Shown here: positions 1 to 8,100 of the stretch, in pieces
How the letters are laid out: the number at the start of each line of letters is the position of its first letter
Position numbering within the stretch: the first letter of the stretch is position 1
Source: an uncultured Prevotella sp.
GTDB taxonomy: Bacteria; Bacteroidota; Bacteroidia; Bacteroidales; Bacteroidaceae
Length of the DNA: 10,992 bases
Reading direction: 5' to 3'
NCBI GenBank assembly: GCA_900553965.1
Contig: USFX01000086.1
Location: 1-10,992 of the forward strand
Translations under genes and position numbers: made by a program
Notes under the pieces: generated by a model
What the model saw: only the letters and a program-made list of their open reading frames with translations
What the model was told of the DNA's origin: nothing
Database searches by the model: none

Positions 1-84
1 CGATATTCTGAATGATACAGCTGCACGGTGGCACGGCGAAGAGCGTGTTGAGGCAGAAGACCGCGTCCGGAGTTGTATATGTCT

Positions 85-134
85 ATAACAAAAACCGGGT
101 TCATGCACTTTCGCATGAACCCGGTTTTTGTTAT
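85..134. terminator. Strong bidirectional intrinsic terminator
   Basis: A perfect 22-bp inverted repeat (85-106 against 113-134) has a 6-nt loop (107-112). Its arms carry a GC core (ACCGGGTTCATGC side) flanked by an A-tract on the left and a T-tract (GGTTTTTGTTAT) on the right. In either direction the RNA is a GC-rich hairpin whose 3' arm ends in a run of U. It lies 76 nt beyond the stop of the leftward GH29 gene, so it probably ends the GH95-GH106-GH29 transcript. It could also end a rightward gene entering from the left edge. The structure is seen directly; termination is inferred. Confidence 0.85.
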
Positions 135-209
135 TGTCTGATGATGGATGCCTTAACAGATGATGGCGTTTGGAAACATGGCCATCGGTAACTGAAAATG
201 TTACATGAC

Positions 210-1883
210 TTATCTTATTTTCAACACCGGAGCAATTGTGTTGACCTTTTTCGGCAGGGTGACGGTGAGCCTTCCGTCGGCCTGTGAGAATTTCACCTTA
301 CCATAGCCGAGCAGTTCTATTGACTTTATTTTTTCGTCGGCAAGGCTGCGGATGTTCACTGTCATGTCGTCGGGCCATGCGAGGGCCGTGGCGTAGATGA
401 CATTGTCCTTGGCGGTGAAGCGGATTTCGTCGGCGCCGGCCTTGGTGTATTGGCCGTCGTTGAACCCCTGAGCCTTGATGGCGATGTCGCTGTCAGCGAT
501 GGGCCCCTCACCGAAGATGCGCCACGGACGGGTGCCGACGATGCTTTCCTTGTTGACTTTCATCCACGCACCGAATTCACGGAGTATGGCTTCTTCCTTC
601 TCGTCGAACGTTCCGTCGGCCCTGAGCGGCACGTTGAGCAACATGTTGCCGTTCTTGCTCACGATGTCGACAAGCAGTTTCACCACCGTTGCGGCCGACT
701 TATAGCGGTTACGTTCGTATGTCGAATTGTTGTAGTGCCAGTCGCCGAGACAGTTGCAGCACTGCCACGGCCGTTCCATGATCCTGTTGGGCGCTCCGCG
801 TTCCACATCCCATACGAGGGCCTCCTTCTGTTCGTCGGTAAGAATCTTGCCGAACACCACTCCCGGGTCGGGCTTGCCACTGTTGCGGGGCCTTGTCGCG
901 GTTTTTGTTTTCAGATGGCGGTTGTACATGTGGGCTGTAATCTTCATGCCCGCGTCGCTCACCGGATAGAATGGCAGGACTGTGACGTCAAAGTATATCA
1001 GGTCGGGTGAATAGCGGTTGATGGCATCGAGCGTGCGGTTGTAGAAGTTGGTGATATATTCCTCCGTCGGTATCACGGCACCGTTGCCCCATCCCCACTG
1101 ACTGTGTATTCCCTTGTTGTCCCACATCTTGTCGCTCATGTCGTGGTCCTGCGCGTAGAGTTTCTGCGGGTCGAGACCCTTCCACCACTTCTCCGTGCCG
1201 TCGGCGTTGGGGCGGTAGCCGTCCTCCTTCGTCAGCCATCCGTCATATTTCACACCGCGTTTTTCTCCTTTCAGGTCGAAACGCCGCGCCGGCTCATACC
1301 ACATCCAAGCGTGGTCGGCGTGGAACGATATGCCGAACGGCAGTCCCGCTTTTTTCGTTGCCGCCGCCCATTCGGCGAGGATGTCGCGCCGCGGTCCGAT
1401 GTTCATGGAGTTCCATTCCTGATACTGGCTGTCCCAGAGGTCGAAGTTGTCGTGATGATTGCCGAGCACGAAGAAGTATTCGGCGCCAATCTCCTTGTAG
1501 AACTGCACGAGCTTTTCCGGTTCCCATCTCTCTGCCTTGAACAGCGGCAGCACGTCTTTGAAGCCGAACTCCGACGGATGGCCGTAGTGTTTGAGATGGT
1601 AGTTGTACTTGCCTGTACCTTCCATGTACATCTCGCGGGCCATCCAGTCGCCTGAGCCTTCCACGCACTGCGGTCCCCAGTGGGCCCAGATACCGAACTT
1701 GGCGTTACGGAACCATTCCGGTGTCTCGTATTGGCGCAGCGACTCCCATGTCGGTTCATACACGCCATTCTCCATTGGTTCCTGCGCCTCGCTTACTTTC
1801 ACTTGATACTCCTGTGCCTTGACGGCCGTTGAGGCAATCAATAAGGCTGTGGCAACTATTACGTTGCGGATAGTCTTATACAT
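210..1883 (-). CDS. Secreted GH29 alpha-L-fucosidase
   Basis: A 557-aa exo-acting retaining alpha-L-fucosidase (EC 3.2.1.51 type) of glycoside hydrolase family 29, predicted to act in the periplasm or at the cell surface. Residues 1-23 are a signal peptide (basic start, then VIVATALLIASTA, cleavage near AQ). The catalytic barrel starts at about residue 53. Typical family motifs are FGIWAHWG (63-70), GNHHDNFDLWDS (141-152, the fucose-binding HHD) and SPDLIYFD (292-299), where Asp299 aligns with the GH29 nucleophile. NGNMLLNVPLRADG (411-424) and VGTRPWRIFGEGP (449-461) close the domain, and a beta-sandwich-like tail follows. The acid/base residue cannot be fixed by eye. The start is the only Met ahead of the signal peptide. 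It lies 54 nt after the GH106 gene, so it is probably in the same operon and is its last gene before the 85-134 terminator. Substrate linkage is not determinable here. Confidence 0.93.
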   Translation of the reverse strand: MYKTIRNVIVATALLIASTAVKAQEYQVKVSEAQEPMENGVYEPTWESLRQYETPEWFRNAKFGIWAHWGPQCVEGSGDWMAREMYMEGTGKYNYHLKHYGHPSEFGFKDVLPLFKAERWEPEKLVQFYKEIGAEYFFVLGNHHDNFDLWDSQYQEWNSMNIGPRRDILAEWAAATKKAGLPFGISFHADHAWMWYEPARRFDLKGEKRGVKYDGWLTKEDGYRPNADGTEKWWKGLDPQKLYAQDHDMSDKMWDNKGIHSQWGWGNGAVIPTEEYITNFYNRTLDAINRYSPDLIYFDVTVLPFYPVSDAGMKITAHMYNRHLKTKTATRPRNSGKPDPGVVFGKILTDEQKEALVWDVERGAPNRIMERPWQCCNCLGDWHYNNSTYERNRYKSAATVVKLLVDIVSKNGNMLLNVPLRADGTFDEKEEAILREFGAWMKVNKESIVGTRPWRIFGEGPIADSDIAIKAQGFNDGQYTKAGADEIRFTAKDNVIYATALAWPDDMTVNIRSLADEKIKSIELLGYGKVKFSQADGRLTVTLPKKVNTIAPVLKIR

Positions 1884-1935
1884 TATGTTATATAGTTATT
1901 GGTGAATACACATTATATTATATGGTCATCGGTGA
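1881..1935 (-). repeat. Tandem duplication of the GH29 start region
   Basis: Two 25-nt direct copies (1881-1905 and 1911-1935) have a 30-nt period and differ at 4 positions. On the transcribed strand each reads from a TCACC sequence through an AT-rich stretch to ATAATG. The downstream copy holds the true GH29 ATG. The upstream copy holds a decoy ATG (1913-1911) opening a five-codon reading frame (MCIHQ) that stops at 1896. The duplication fills almost the whole gap between the GH106 stop and the GH29 start. It may arise from slippage; any effect on GH29 translation is inference. Confidence 0.6.
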
Positions 1936-1937
1936 CG

Positions 1938-4232
1938 TCATTCAAATATCAGCTCGACGGGACCCATCAGTCCTGACGGGAGCAGCGGCGAGTCGGCGGT
2001 GAAGAACTTGAAGCAACCTACGGTCTTGCGGCCTTTCGACGGACGTGGCGTGCCGTCGCGCAGCCAGTCGGGTATGGACTTCATGAAGCATCCGGCCACG
2101 GGCGAGCCCGGTGCATAGGTGTATTGGAACGGTTCCGACCATTCGATGTCGTCAGGCTCATGCTCGTCTCCTATCATGCGGTTGGGCCAAAGATTAGTCA
2201 CGTCTATCTCTATTGTATTGACGCCTTTGTGCAGAGCCGGCGTTACGTCGAGCAGGAACGGAGCTTTCCACATGACGGGGAACGTCTTTCCGTTGACACG
2301 TACGGCCGCCATATTCCTGACGTCGCCGAGACTGAGCACGGCGCGCCGTCCGTTCAGTTGCTTCTTCTTCAACGTTACGGTGCGAGTGTAGGTGGCCGTG
2401 CCGGAGAAATAGAGGAGCTCGTCCATGGCCGATGTTGTCCAGTCGAAGAGCGTATCGGTCATGACTGTTGTCGGACCGTTGGCCGATGTCGGGAAGGAGA
2501 GGGTCCAGCCCTTGCAGAGATCTACGGATGCAGCGGGAGTGTCGCCGTGCTGTGTGAGCAGAGCGTTTTCGGGTGGATTGGATCCTGCGGCATACATATC
2601 GGCAGTCGGTGTCATGGGTTGCAGACCGCAGATGACGAGGAAGCGAGAGCCGTTCGGTTCAATCGTGACGACTATGCTGTCTTTCTGCTGTTGCGCGGCC
2701 ATCGTGACGGAGTAGGGGTCCCACAATTCCACGCTGCGGTTCCCGATGAATTCGGCCAAGCGGAGAGTGTCGGCTACCGTACGGTCCGTCGGGTTGCAGA
2801 GGAAGATGATGTCGTTGGCACCGTCCGTGCGGCGATAGGTCTTGAAACGGTCCGTCAGACGGAGCTGGTCCTTGGCCGGCACACCGCGCTGCAACAGTGA
2901 TTGGCACCGCGCCATATAGTCGAACAGCGCGCGTGCGCCGCCCGCCTTCCACCATGTCTGCCCGGGAACAAACTGCGTTCCCCACTTGCCGAACGACATT
3001 CCCGGTTCAATGTCCGGCCAAGGATTGGCCGCGCCGGCGTGGAGCATCATGCGGTTGACGCCGGTACAGAAAGCACGGTCGCACACGGGTTTGAGCGACT
3101 GCGGGTCATCCTGCCATGCGTGGAGCGGCCAGCACGTGAATGCTTCGGCCACAAGCATGGGGCGCTGCGTGTTGCGCATCACCTTCTCATGTCCGGCCAT
3201 GTCCTTCCATCCCCAGTTGGGCTCAACCCAGAATTCGGTGGCAACGATGGCGTTGGGCGACTCTTTCAGAATCTTGTAGATGTCGAGCACGCGGAACGGC
3301 TTTTGTCCGCCCGTGCCGTAAGGCTCGATGAGCAGCTTCATGCCCGGTGTGCGTTCGGCCAGCTCGGCCATGTAGCCGTAGTAGTTTTCGGCGAAGAGTG
3401 ACGTCAGTACGTCGGTGAAATCCTTTTTGAACCGCGCATCCTCCTCCTTGCTGCCGATTATGGCGCGTCCGACGATAGATGGCAGATAGGGCATGAGACT
3501 GTAGCCCTTGCGCGAGCGGAACTCGTCGGGAAGAACGACGCTCCAATCCTGTCCGCCCGCCTCGTAGCTGTCAATCTCGATGCGGTTGAACGTCTTGCCG
3601 GCCATGTCACCGGCCAAGTCAATGAGCATCTGCGGGTAGCCGTCCCAAAAGTGTTTCACGGCTTCGCGGCGCATCTTGTCACACTCCAGTCCCTGACCCG
3701 ACACCGGCGACTGCGCCTCGTTGGTCTTTCCATTGGTCGTGTGGCCGAAGCGCAGCACTGCAGGGCGGGTCTTCAGCGTCTCCGCCATCTGTCGCGGAAC
3801 GGTCAGGGTTCCGTCTTCCGCCATATATTGCGTCAGGTCGACGATGTCGTCCTTGCCGACGGTCGAATCGGCGGGCATGGCCAGCACGGCGATGTCCTCG
3901 TAATAATCATATTTCGGGTCGACATCGGGACGGGGAAGCCGGACCGTTTTCCTTTTCTTTATGTTCAGAATATCCTCAGCCGTCAGTCGTGTCTCGGAGA
4001 ACACGAGTTTCTGCATCGAATATTCCGGCGTGACATTTCCGTAGGCGCTTGACGACCATCCCGGACAGTTGTGCGTGCCGAAGCTCAGTCCCAGCCGCTG
4101 GCACTCCTCCATCGCCCAGCGCATCATCGTCTTCCACTTCTCGCTGCCGATGGCGCATGTCGGGTCGCCGACGAGGCTCGCCAATCTGGAAGTTCTGACC
4201 TCCCGCCAGCCCAGCGGCCTTGAATGCCTCAA
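1938..4232 (-). CDS. GH106-like alpha-L-rhamnosidase, main part of a frameshifted gene
   Basis: This 764-codon frame carries nearly all of a glycoside hydrolase resembling GH106 alpha-L-rhamnosidases, which remove terminal L-rhamnose and use calcium. From residue 21, VGDPTCAIGSEKW, RLGLSFGTHNCPGWSSS (46-62) and YSMQKLVFSE (71-80) are typical of the family. IDSYEAGGQDW (220-230, Glu224) and VAEAFTCW (361-368, Glu363) hold the likely catalytic glutamates. A C-terminal GH2-type sugar-binding beta-sandwich follows (about 605-700: YFSGTATYTR, LSLGDVRNMAAVRVNGK, VTNLWPNRMIGDE). The nominal start is a TTG at 4232 and the first about 19 residues look like out-of-frame nonsense. The real N-terminus, with its signal peptide, is in another frame upstream (4413-4177). 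As written the protein would be untranslated or unsecreted unless the shift is a sequencing error or is bypassed. The stop is TGA at 1938-1940. Confidence 0.85.
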   Translation of the reverse strand: MRHSRPLGWREVRTSRLASLVGDPTCAIGSEKWKTMMRWAMEECQRLGLSFGTHNCPGWSSSAYGNVTPEYSMQKLVFSETRLTAEDILNIKKRKTVRLPRPDVDPKYDYYEDIAVLAMPADSTVGKDDIVDLTQYMAEDGTLTVPRQMAETLKTRPAVLRFGHTTNGKTNEAQSPVSGQGLECDKMRREAVKHFWDGYPQMLIDLAGDMAGKTFNRIEIDSYEAGGQDWSVVLPDEFRSRKGYSLMPYLPSIVGRAIIGSKEEDARFKKDFTDVLTSLFAENYYGYMAELAERTPGMKLLIEPYGTGGQKPFRVLDIYKILKESPNAIVATEFWVEPNWGWKDMAGHEKVMRNTQRPMLVAEAFTCWPLHAWQDDPQSLKPVCDRAFCTGVNRMMLHAGAANPWPDIEPGMSFGKWGTQFVPGQTWWKAGGARALFDYMARCQSLLQRGVPAKDQLRLTDRFKTYRRTDGANDIIFLCNPTDRTVADTLRLAEFIGNRSVELWDPYSVTMAAQQQKDSIVVTIEPNGSRFLVICGLQPMTPTADMYAAGSNPPENALLTQHGDTPAASVDLCKGWTLSFPTSANGPTTVMTDTLFDWTTSAMDELLYFSGTATYTRTVTLKKKQLNGRRAVLSLGDVRNMAAVRVNGKTFPVMWKAPFLLDVTPALHKGVNTIEIDVTNLWPNRMIGDEHEPDDIEWSEPFQYTYAPGSPVAGCFMKSIPDWLRDGTPRPSKGRKTVGCFKFFTADSPLLPSGLMGPVELIFE

Positions 4233-4413
4233 GGTCTTTGGTGATGCCCTCCTTGGTGACGAGTCCGTCCATCCACTGCCAGATGATGAGCGGGCGGTTT
4301 TCGTCCGTGGGTTTGAGAAAACCGTCCTTGTATGGCGTCTGCGCGCCGGAGGTTATGGGCAGACCGGCGATGAGCACGGCCGCCATTGACAGATATTTCC
4401 TTATTATGTTCAT
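4177..4413 (-). pseudogene. N-terminal signal-peptide fragment of the GH106-like gene
   Basis: This frame starts at ATG 4413 with a clear signal peptide (MNIIRKYLSMAAVLIAGLP then ITSGAQ). It continues with mature GH106-like N-terminal sequence: DENRPLIIWQWMDGLVTKEGITKDLEAFKAAGLAGGQNFQIG. After QIG it runs into nonsense (EPRRRPDMRHRQR), while the family-typical continuation (LVGDPTCAIGSEKW) appears in the next frame. The junction is therefore about 4175-4185. The full span 1938-4413 is 2476 nt, one more than a multiple of three, so the lesion is a +1 or -2 change. No homopolymer run lies at the junction, which makes a simple base-calling slip less likely, though not excluded. It is 193 nt downstream of the GH95 stop, across a repeat element. 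Confidence 0.85.
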
Positions 4414-4425
4414 ATTATTTTATTT

Positions 4426-4590
4426 TAAACGCAAAGACGCGAATATTTTATCTTAACACAGAGACACGGAGACACAGAGATTTTATATTTTAAACGCAAA
4501 GGCCGCAAAGACGCAAAGTTTTCATTCTCTGTGTCTCTGTGCCTCTGTGTTCAGATAAAAAAACTTCGCGTCATAGCGTCTTTGCGTTTA
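4426..4590. repeat. Mosaic nested inverted repeat A (modules Y-X-Y-X'-Y')
   Basis: The outer arms 4426-4440 and 4576-4590 are a perfect 15-bp inverted repeat (TAAACGCAAAGACGC). The inner arms 4455-4480 and 4526-4551 pair at 24 of 26 positions (module X, three ACACRGAG units). The centre (4491-4518) is a complete module Y, identical as reverse complement to 9718-9745 in repeat D. Positions 4528-4590 match 9758-9820 at 58 of 63. The element fills the GH95-GH106 gap, so the operon transcript would contain a long branched hairpin between the two genes. It could attenuate or stabilise the mRNA; no function is shown. Confidence 0.85.
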
Positions 4591-4606
4591 AATAAACAAC
4601 ACCATC

Positions 4607-7147
4607 TTATTCCCCTTTGACCTCTACGGTTATCGTCTGTCCGGCCGTTGTCTCGACGTCATATTCATAAACCTCGCAGAGCGGCTGGGTGGTGATGCGT
4701 GCCTGTTCGCTGATCATGGGACGCAGTGTCGGCTGCTGGCCGTAGAACGGATTGGGGTTGTTGCCTTTTGCCTTGGTAGGAAGATTGAGCGGAGTGTATG
4801 AGCGTAGGCGTAGCCGGCCGCCGATGGTGCTGCGGATGACGGCAGAGACAAGACGTCCGTCACGCCAGACCATGCGGTCGACGACAAATCCGCCACGCGC
4901 GCAGAGCCCGCCGACCTCACCGTCGCGCCATGCCGATGGCAAGGCGGGCAGGAGGTGGAGCGCACCGTCATGGCTCTGGATGAGCATCTCGGCGATGCCG
5001 GTGGTGCAACCGAAGTTGCCGTCAATCTGGAACGGCGGATGAGCGTCGAAGAGATTGGGATAGGTGCCGCCGCCCTGGCCCTTTTGGTTCTCGGGACTGA
5101 CATAAGTCAGCTGGTTTTTTATCAGCCGATAGGCATGATCGCCGTCGAGCATGCGAGCCCAGAAGCAGACTTTCCATCCCATCGACCATCCCGTGGACGG
5201 GTCGCCGCGCTGGATGAGCGTGTTACGGGCGGCCTCGAAGAGCACCGGTGTGCGGTAGGGCGAAATCTGCTGACCGGGATAGAGTCCCCAGAGATGGGAG
5301 ATGTGGCGGTGGTGGTCGGTGGGTGTGTCCCAGTCCTCAAACCACTCCTGCAGCTGACCGTAGCGTCCCACCTGCATCGGTGGCAGACGACGGCGCAGGT
5401 GGGCCAGTGTGTCGGCGAAAGCGCTGTCGCGGGAAAGCGTGCGTGCGGCCTCGATGACATTGGAGAAGAGGTCGGTGACGAGCTGGTTGTCCATCGTTAT
5501 GCCGGCGTAGAGATTGGCCTTCGGCATACCCTTGACGGCGCGCGGACGGTTTTCGGGCGAGTTTGACGGCGTGACGACGAGATAGCCCGTGCGCGGGTCC
5601 TCGACGAGGAAGTCGACGAAAAACTCGGCCGCGCCGCGCATGACGGGATAGGCCTGTTCGAGGAACCTCCGGTCGCCGGTGTAGAGATAGTGCATCCACA
5701 GATGCTGACAGAGCCACGCACCGCCCGAGGGCCAGATGCCGCAGTAGGCGTAGTCGAGGGCGCCGGTGATGCGCCACAGGTCACTGTTGTGATGGCACAC
5801 CCATCCGCGGCAGCCATACATCCGCGATGCGGTCTCGGCGCCGCTCTCGCTCATCTCGCTGACCATCCGCAGCAGCGGTTCGTGAAGCTCGCTGAGATTG
5901 GTCACCTCGGCCGGCCAGTAGTTCATCTCGGTGTTGATGTTGGTCGTATAGTTGCACGACCATGCCGGCGACGTCTTGTCGTTCCACTTGCCCTGAAGAT
6001 TGGCGGCCTGACATCCCGGCTGCGAGCAGGAGATCAGCAGATAGCGGCCGAACTGGAAATAGAGCGCTTCAAGATGAGGGTCGTTGCCCTCTGCATATTC
6101 GCGTATGCGTCGGTCGATGGGCTTGTGCGCCTGGGCGTTCTCACCGAGGTTGAGGCTGACGCGGTCGAACTGGCTCCGGTAGCGGTCAATGTGGCTGTTG
6201 CGGGCCTTGTCATAGCGCGTCGAAGCGGCTTTCAGCGCAGCGGCATTGCGGCTGTAAGGGTCGGTGGTCAGCTCCTTGTAACTGGTGAAATTGGTCGCCA
6301 TAGCGATATAGACGGTCACTTCCGATGCTCCCGTGACCGTGACGGCCGTGTCGGCCGAGGCGACGCTTCCGCCGCGCTGGGCCACCTTCATGTCGGCACA
6401 GTAGTGGACGCGTCCTTCCACTTTCTCCTTACCCGACGTGATGCCTTCGAGGCGCAGCATGTCGCGGCCGATGGTCTTGACCTCGGGCGACGGCATGGGC
6501 GTCGAGTATGTCAGCCGGCAACTGATGGAGCGCGGCTTCGACGACGTGATGCGTATGCGGATGAGGCCGTCGGTCAGCGAGGCAAATGCTTCCTCACGAT
6601 ATTCCACACCGCCGACCTTATAGCTTGTCGTGGCGATGGCACGGTCGATGTCCAGTTCGCGGCGATAGTCGGTGACGTTGCCGCTGCGGCCGGAGTACGT
6701 GATGTTGAGGCTGCCCACGGTCTGATAAGGCATCTCGCGGCCGACGGGAGAGATGATGCACTCATTGCCGATGCGCTCGGCCTCGTCGCTCCGTCCCTCG
6801 AAAATCAGACGGCGCATCTCGGGCAGGGCCTTCAGTCCCTTCGGATTGTAGTTTGAATACGGCTGTCCGGCCGATACGGTCTCCTCGTTGAGCTGATAGC
6901 GCGAACTGTCCGTGCCGCCGAATATCATGGCCGCCACACGTCCGTTGCCGATGGGCAGGGCCTCCTCCCAATAGTCGGCGGGGCGGTCGAACCACAGAAG
7001 ATAAGGGCTACGGCCGTCGTTCGCCGTCGACTTGACCGTCGTTTGCGTTTGCGTTTTCGCCGTCGTTCCGGCATTTGTCATCGGGGGACGAGCCACGGAA
7101 GCGACGCCGAAGAGCATCATTGTGGCCGTGAGAAGTAGATGTTTCAT
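4607..7147 (-). CDS. Secreted GH95 alpha-L-fucosidase / alpha-L-galactosidase
   Basis: An 846-aa inverting exo-glycosidase of family GH95, known for 1,2-alpha-L-fucosidases; some members are alpha-L-galactosidases. Residues 1-19 form a signal peptide ([18 protein letters not shown]), followed by a Thr/Gln-rich linker to about residue 45. The N-terminal beta-domain begins [27 protein letters not shown] (51-77) with LNEETVSAG (86-94). The catalytic alpha/alpha barrel has [14 protein letters not shown] (401-414; Asn403 and Asn405 match the two catalytic-pocket Asn), [10 protein letters not shown] (526-535; Glu532 the likely acid), [15 protein letters not shown] (611-625) and FQIDGNFG (706-713; Asp709 the likely base). 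[19 protein letters not shown] (654-672) is also typical. Length and motifs are complete. It is the first gene of the leftward glycosidase set. Its ATG is 52 nt after a 30-bp hairpin repeat. Fucose versus L-galactose specificity cannot be settled by reading. Confidence 0.95.
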   Translation of the reverse strand: MKHLLLTATMMLFGVASVARPPMTNAGTTAKTQTQTTVKSTANDGRSPYLLWFDRPADYWEEALPIGNGRVAAMIFGGTDSSRYQLNEETVSAGQPYSNYNPKGLKALPEMRRLIFEGRSDEAERIGNECIISPVGREMPYQTVGSLNITYSGRSGNVTDYRRELDIDRAIATTSYKVGGVEYREEAFASLTDGLIRIRITSSKPRSISCRLTYSTPMPSPEVKTIGRDMLRLEGITSGKEKVEGRVHYCADMKVAQRGGSVASADTAVTVTGASEVTVYIAMATNFTSYKELTTDPYSRNAAALKAASTRYDKARNSHIDRYRSQFDRVSLNLGENAQAHKPIDRRIREYAEGNDPHLEALYFQFGRYLLISCSQPGCQAANLQGKWNDKTSPAWSCNYTTNINTEMNYWPAEVTNLSELHEPLLRMVSEMSESGAETASRMYGCRGWVCHHNSDLWRITGALDYAYCGIWPSGGAWLCQHLWMHYLYTGDRRFLEQAYPVMRGAAEFFVDFLVEDPRTGYLVVTPSNSPENRPRAVKGMPKANLYAGITMDNQLVTDLFSNVIEAARTLSRDSAFADTLAHLRRRLPPMQVGRYGQLQEWFEDWDTPTDHHRHISHLWGLYPGQQISPYRTPVLFEAARNTLIQRGDPSTGWSMGWKVCFWARMLDGDHAYRLIKNQLTYVSPENQKGQGGGTYPNLFDAHPPFQIDGNFGCTTGIAEMLIQSHDGALHLLPALPSAWRDGEVGGLCARGGFVVDRMVWRDGRLVSAVIRSTIGGRLRLRSYTPLNLPTKAKGNNPNPFYGQQPTLRPMISEQARITTQPLCEVYEYDVETTAGQTITVEVKGE

Positions 7148-7198
7148 ACGTGATATAAAGAGAATAAGTAAGTATTCATTATTACTTTATAATAAGTT

Positions 7199-7296
7199 TT
7201 TTGAACACAGAGACACGGAGACACAGAGGACAATATAACTCTGTGTCTCCGTGTCTCTGTGTTCAAAATATAAACTAATTGTTGCGACATACTTAT
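7199..7296. repeat. Repeat B: perfect 30-bp hairpin plus conserved 38-nt tail
   Basis: Positions 7199-7228 and 7239-7268 form a perfect 30-bp inverted repeat with a 10-nt loop. Each arm is a module X (three ACACRGAG-type units) bounded by TTGA/TCAA. The right flank 7259-7296 (GTGTTC, a TATAAACTAATT core, GTTGCGACATACTTAT) recurs at 8225-8262 with 34 of 38 identities, and its first part recurs near 9871-9892. The element lies just upstream of GH95, so if transcription starts near 7375 this hairpin is in the 5' untranslated leader. Confidence 0.9.
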
Positions 7297-7380
7297 GATT
7301 TGTCTTGTCTGTCCGGATGTTCCGTCTGTCAGTCCGGACGGTTTTCATGCGGGGATTCCGTGAAATCCTGCTTTTGTCCG

Positions 7381-7407
7381 CAAAGTTACAGCTTTTAGCA
7401 TTAACAA
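7381..7407 (-). promoter_or_regulatory. Candidate leftward promoter for the GH95 operon
   Basis: On the minus strand 7388-7381 reads TAACTTTG, matching the Bacteroidetes -7 element TAnnTTTG. A TTG at 7407-7405 is the nearest -33-like element, but the spacer is 16 nt rather than about 20, so the match is only half convincing. A start near 7376 would give a leader of about 230 nt containing repeat B. Confidence 0.4.
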
Positions 7408-7626
7408 CGGCTTTTCAGTGACATGAATTTACGACTTTCTACCGCGTTTTTTGCCTGAGTTCCTGTCCGGGACTTTCCGATGAGCTTGTTCGTTGATTCA
7501 GATGGAACTCAGGAAGAGGATATACCCCATGTCCTTCTGCAACACCTCTCTCCTGCGATATTTTATCCTTACAAAACCCTGTATGCAAAAAATCTCGTTC
7601 CAGCCCGTTTTCGGGCCGTTTTGGCT

Positions 7627-7885
7627 GCCGTAAGGGCCTTATGGCAATCGTCTGCTGTGCGGTTTTTGACGGACTTTTGCCCTGCTGTGCCCCAAAAAGG
7701 CCCTTACGGCTTTTCCGGAGCGAAGAAAACGGTGGCTTTTGGGTTGCTGTTTTTGTCCTGAAAAGCTACCGTTTTCCTGCCGTAAGGGCCTCCTTGGTCT
7801 GCCGCGGGGCTACTTTCGTCGTGCAACGGGGCGCTTGTTGCAATGCAAAGGAGGCCCCGTTGCAGACCAATAAGGCCCTTATGGC
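7627..7885. repeat. Cluster of four GCCGTAAGGGCCTT copies in alternating orientation
   Basis: The copies are at 7627-7640 (+), 7697-7710 (-), 7779-7792 (+) and 7872-7885 (-). Copies 1 and 2 form a perfect 14-bp inverted repeat. Copies 2 and 3 pair at 13 of 14 and enclose a second inverted repeat, 7725-7740 against 7761-7776 (15 of 16). Copies 3 and 4 extend to 32-nt arms (7779-7810 against 7854-7885, 27 of 32), with an inner perfect 11-bp pair (7822-7832 and 7854-7864). Each core is itself nearly palindromic (copy 1 spans 7627-7645). Several mutually exclusive hairpins are possible. It could be a REP-like/MITE remnant or a structured RNA; I do not recognise it. Confidence 0.75.
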
Positions 7886-8100
7886 TTGGCCGTTGCGCTG
7901 CCGCCGTTCTTCAGAGGAATAGCTGCATTTTGTATATACCTATGAATGAGAAAGTTACGAAATGTGTAAATAAAGCGTCACGGCGCCCCCTGATTTTTGA
8001 TACGCGCGTGCTTGCGATATTTGGAGACGGGGAGGAAATTTTTTAGAAAGTGGCCATTCTCGTGGGCGTAAAAATGGTATTTTCAATTACAAAATATAAG

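Larger units (their letters stand above)
7297..8100. other. Gene-poor intergenic stretch, structured but without a convincing CDS
   Basis: No frame here has recognisable protein family content. The longest rightward frames (7480-7761 and 7641-7922, 93 codons each) overlap each other and run through inverted repeats, so I do not call them. A 34-codon frame at 7942-8046 has no visible support. Visible structures are a perfect 10-bp inverted repeat, 7454-7463 against 7504-7513 (CCTGAGTTCC), a hairpin at 7603-7616 (GCCCG, TTTT loop, CGGGC), and the repeat cluster at 7627-7885. Both flanking genes read leftward, so the stretch must hold the end of the queF transcript and the control region of GH95. 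Confidence 0.6.

Noticed and set aside
2..88. A rightward open frame from the left edge ending in TAA at 86-88, just at the terminator
   Set aside because: It is only 28 codons, with no recognisable sequence. The other strand is equally open in one frame, so neither can be called.
4426..4590. A CRISPR array (regular repeats in an intergenic region)
   Set aside because: Units alternate in orientation and type, spacers are absent or part of the hairpins, and no cas gene is nearby.
5690..6856. A 388-codon rightward open frame opposite the GH95 gene
   Set aside because: It is antisense to a complete, motif-rich GH95 gene and is explained by GC-rich codon usage. The translation is low-complexity Val/Ala/Arg/Asp-rich with no family motif. 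The same applies to frames at 2124-2900, 4955-5566 and 1104-1655.
7480..7922. Two overlapping 93-codon rightward frames in the 7.3-8.1 kb gap
   Set aside because: They run through the alternating GCCGTAAGGGCC inverted repeats and overlap each other. No start signal or protein family is visible. They are more likely by-products of repeat DNA.
7950..7957. A second leftward -7-like element (TAACTTTC)
   Set aside because: The last base departs from TAnnTTTG, and there is no TTTG about 20 nt upstream.
7942..8046. A 34-codon frame (MNEKVTKCVNKASRR...)
   Set aside because: It is short and has no visible promoter, hydrophobic segment or known motif. It would need conservation evidence.
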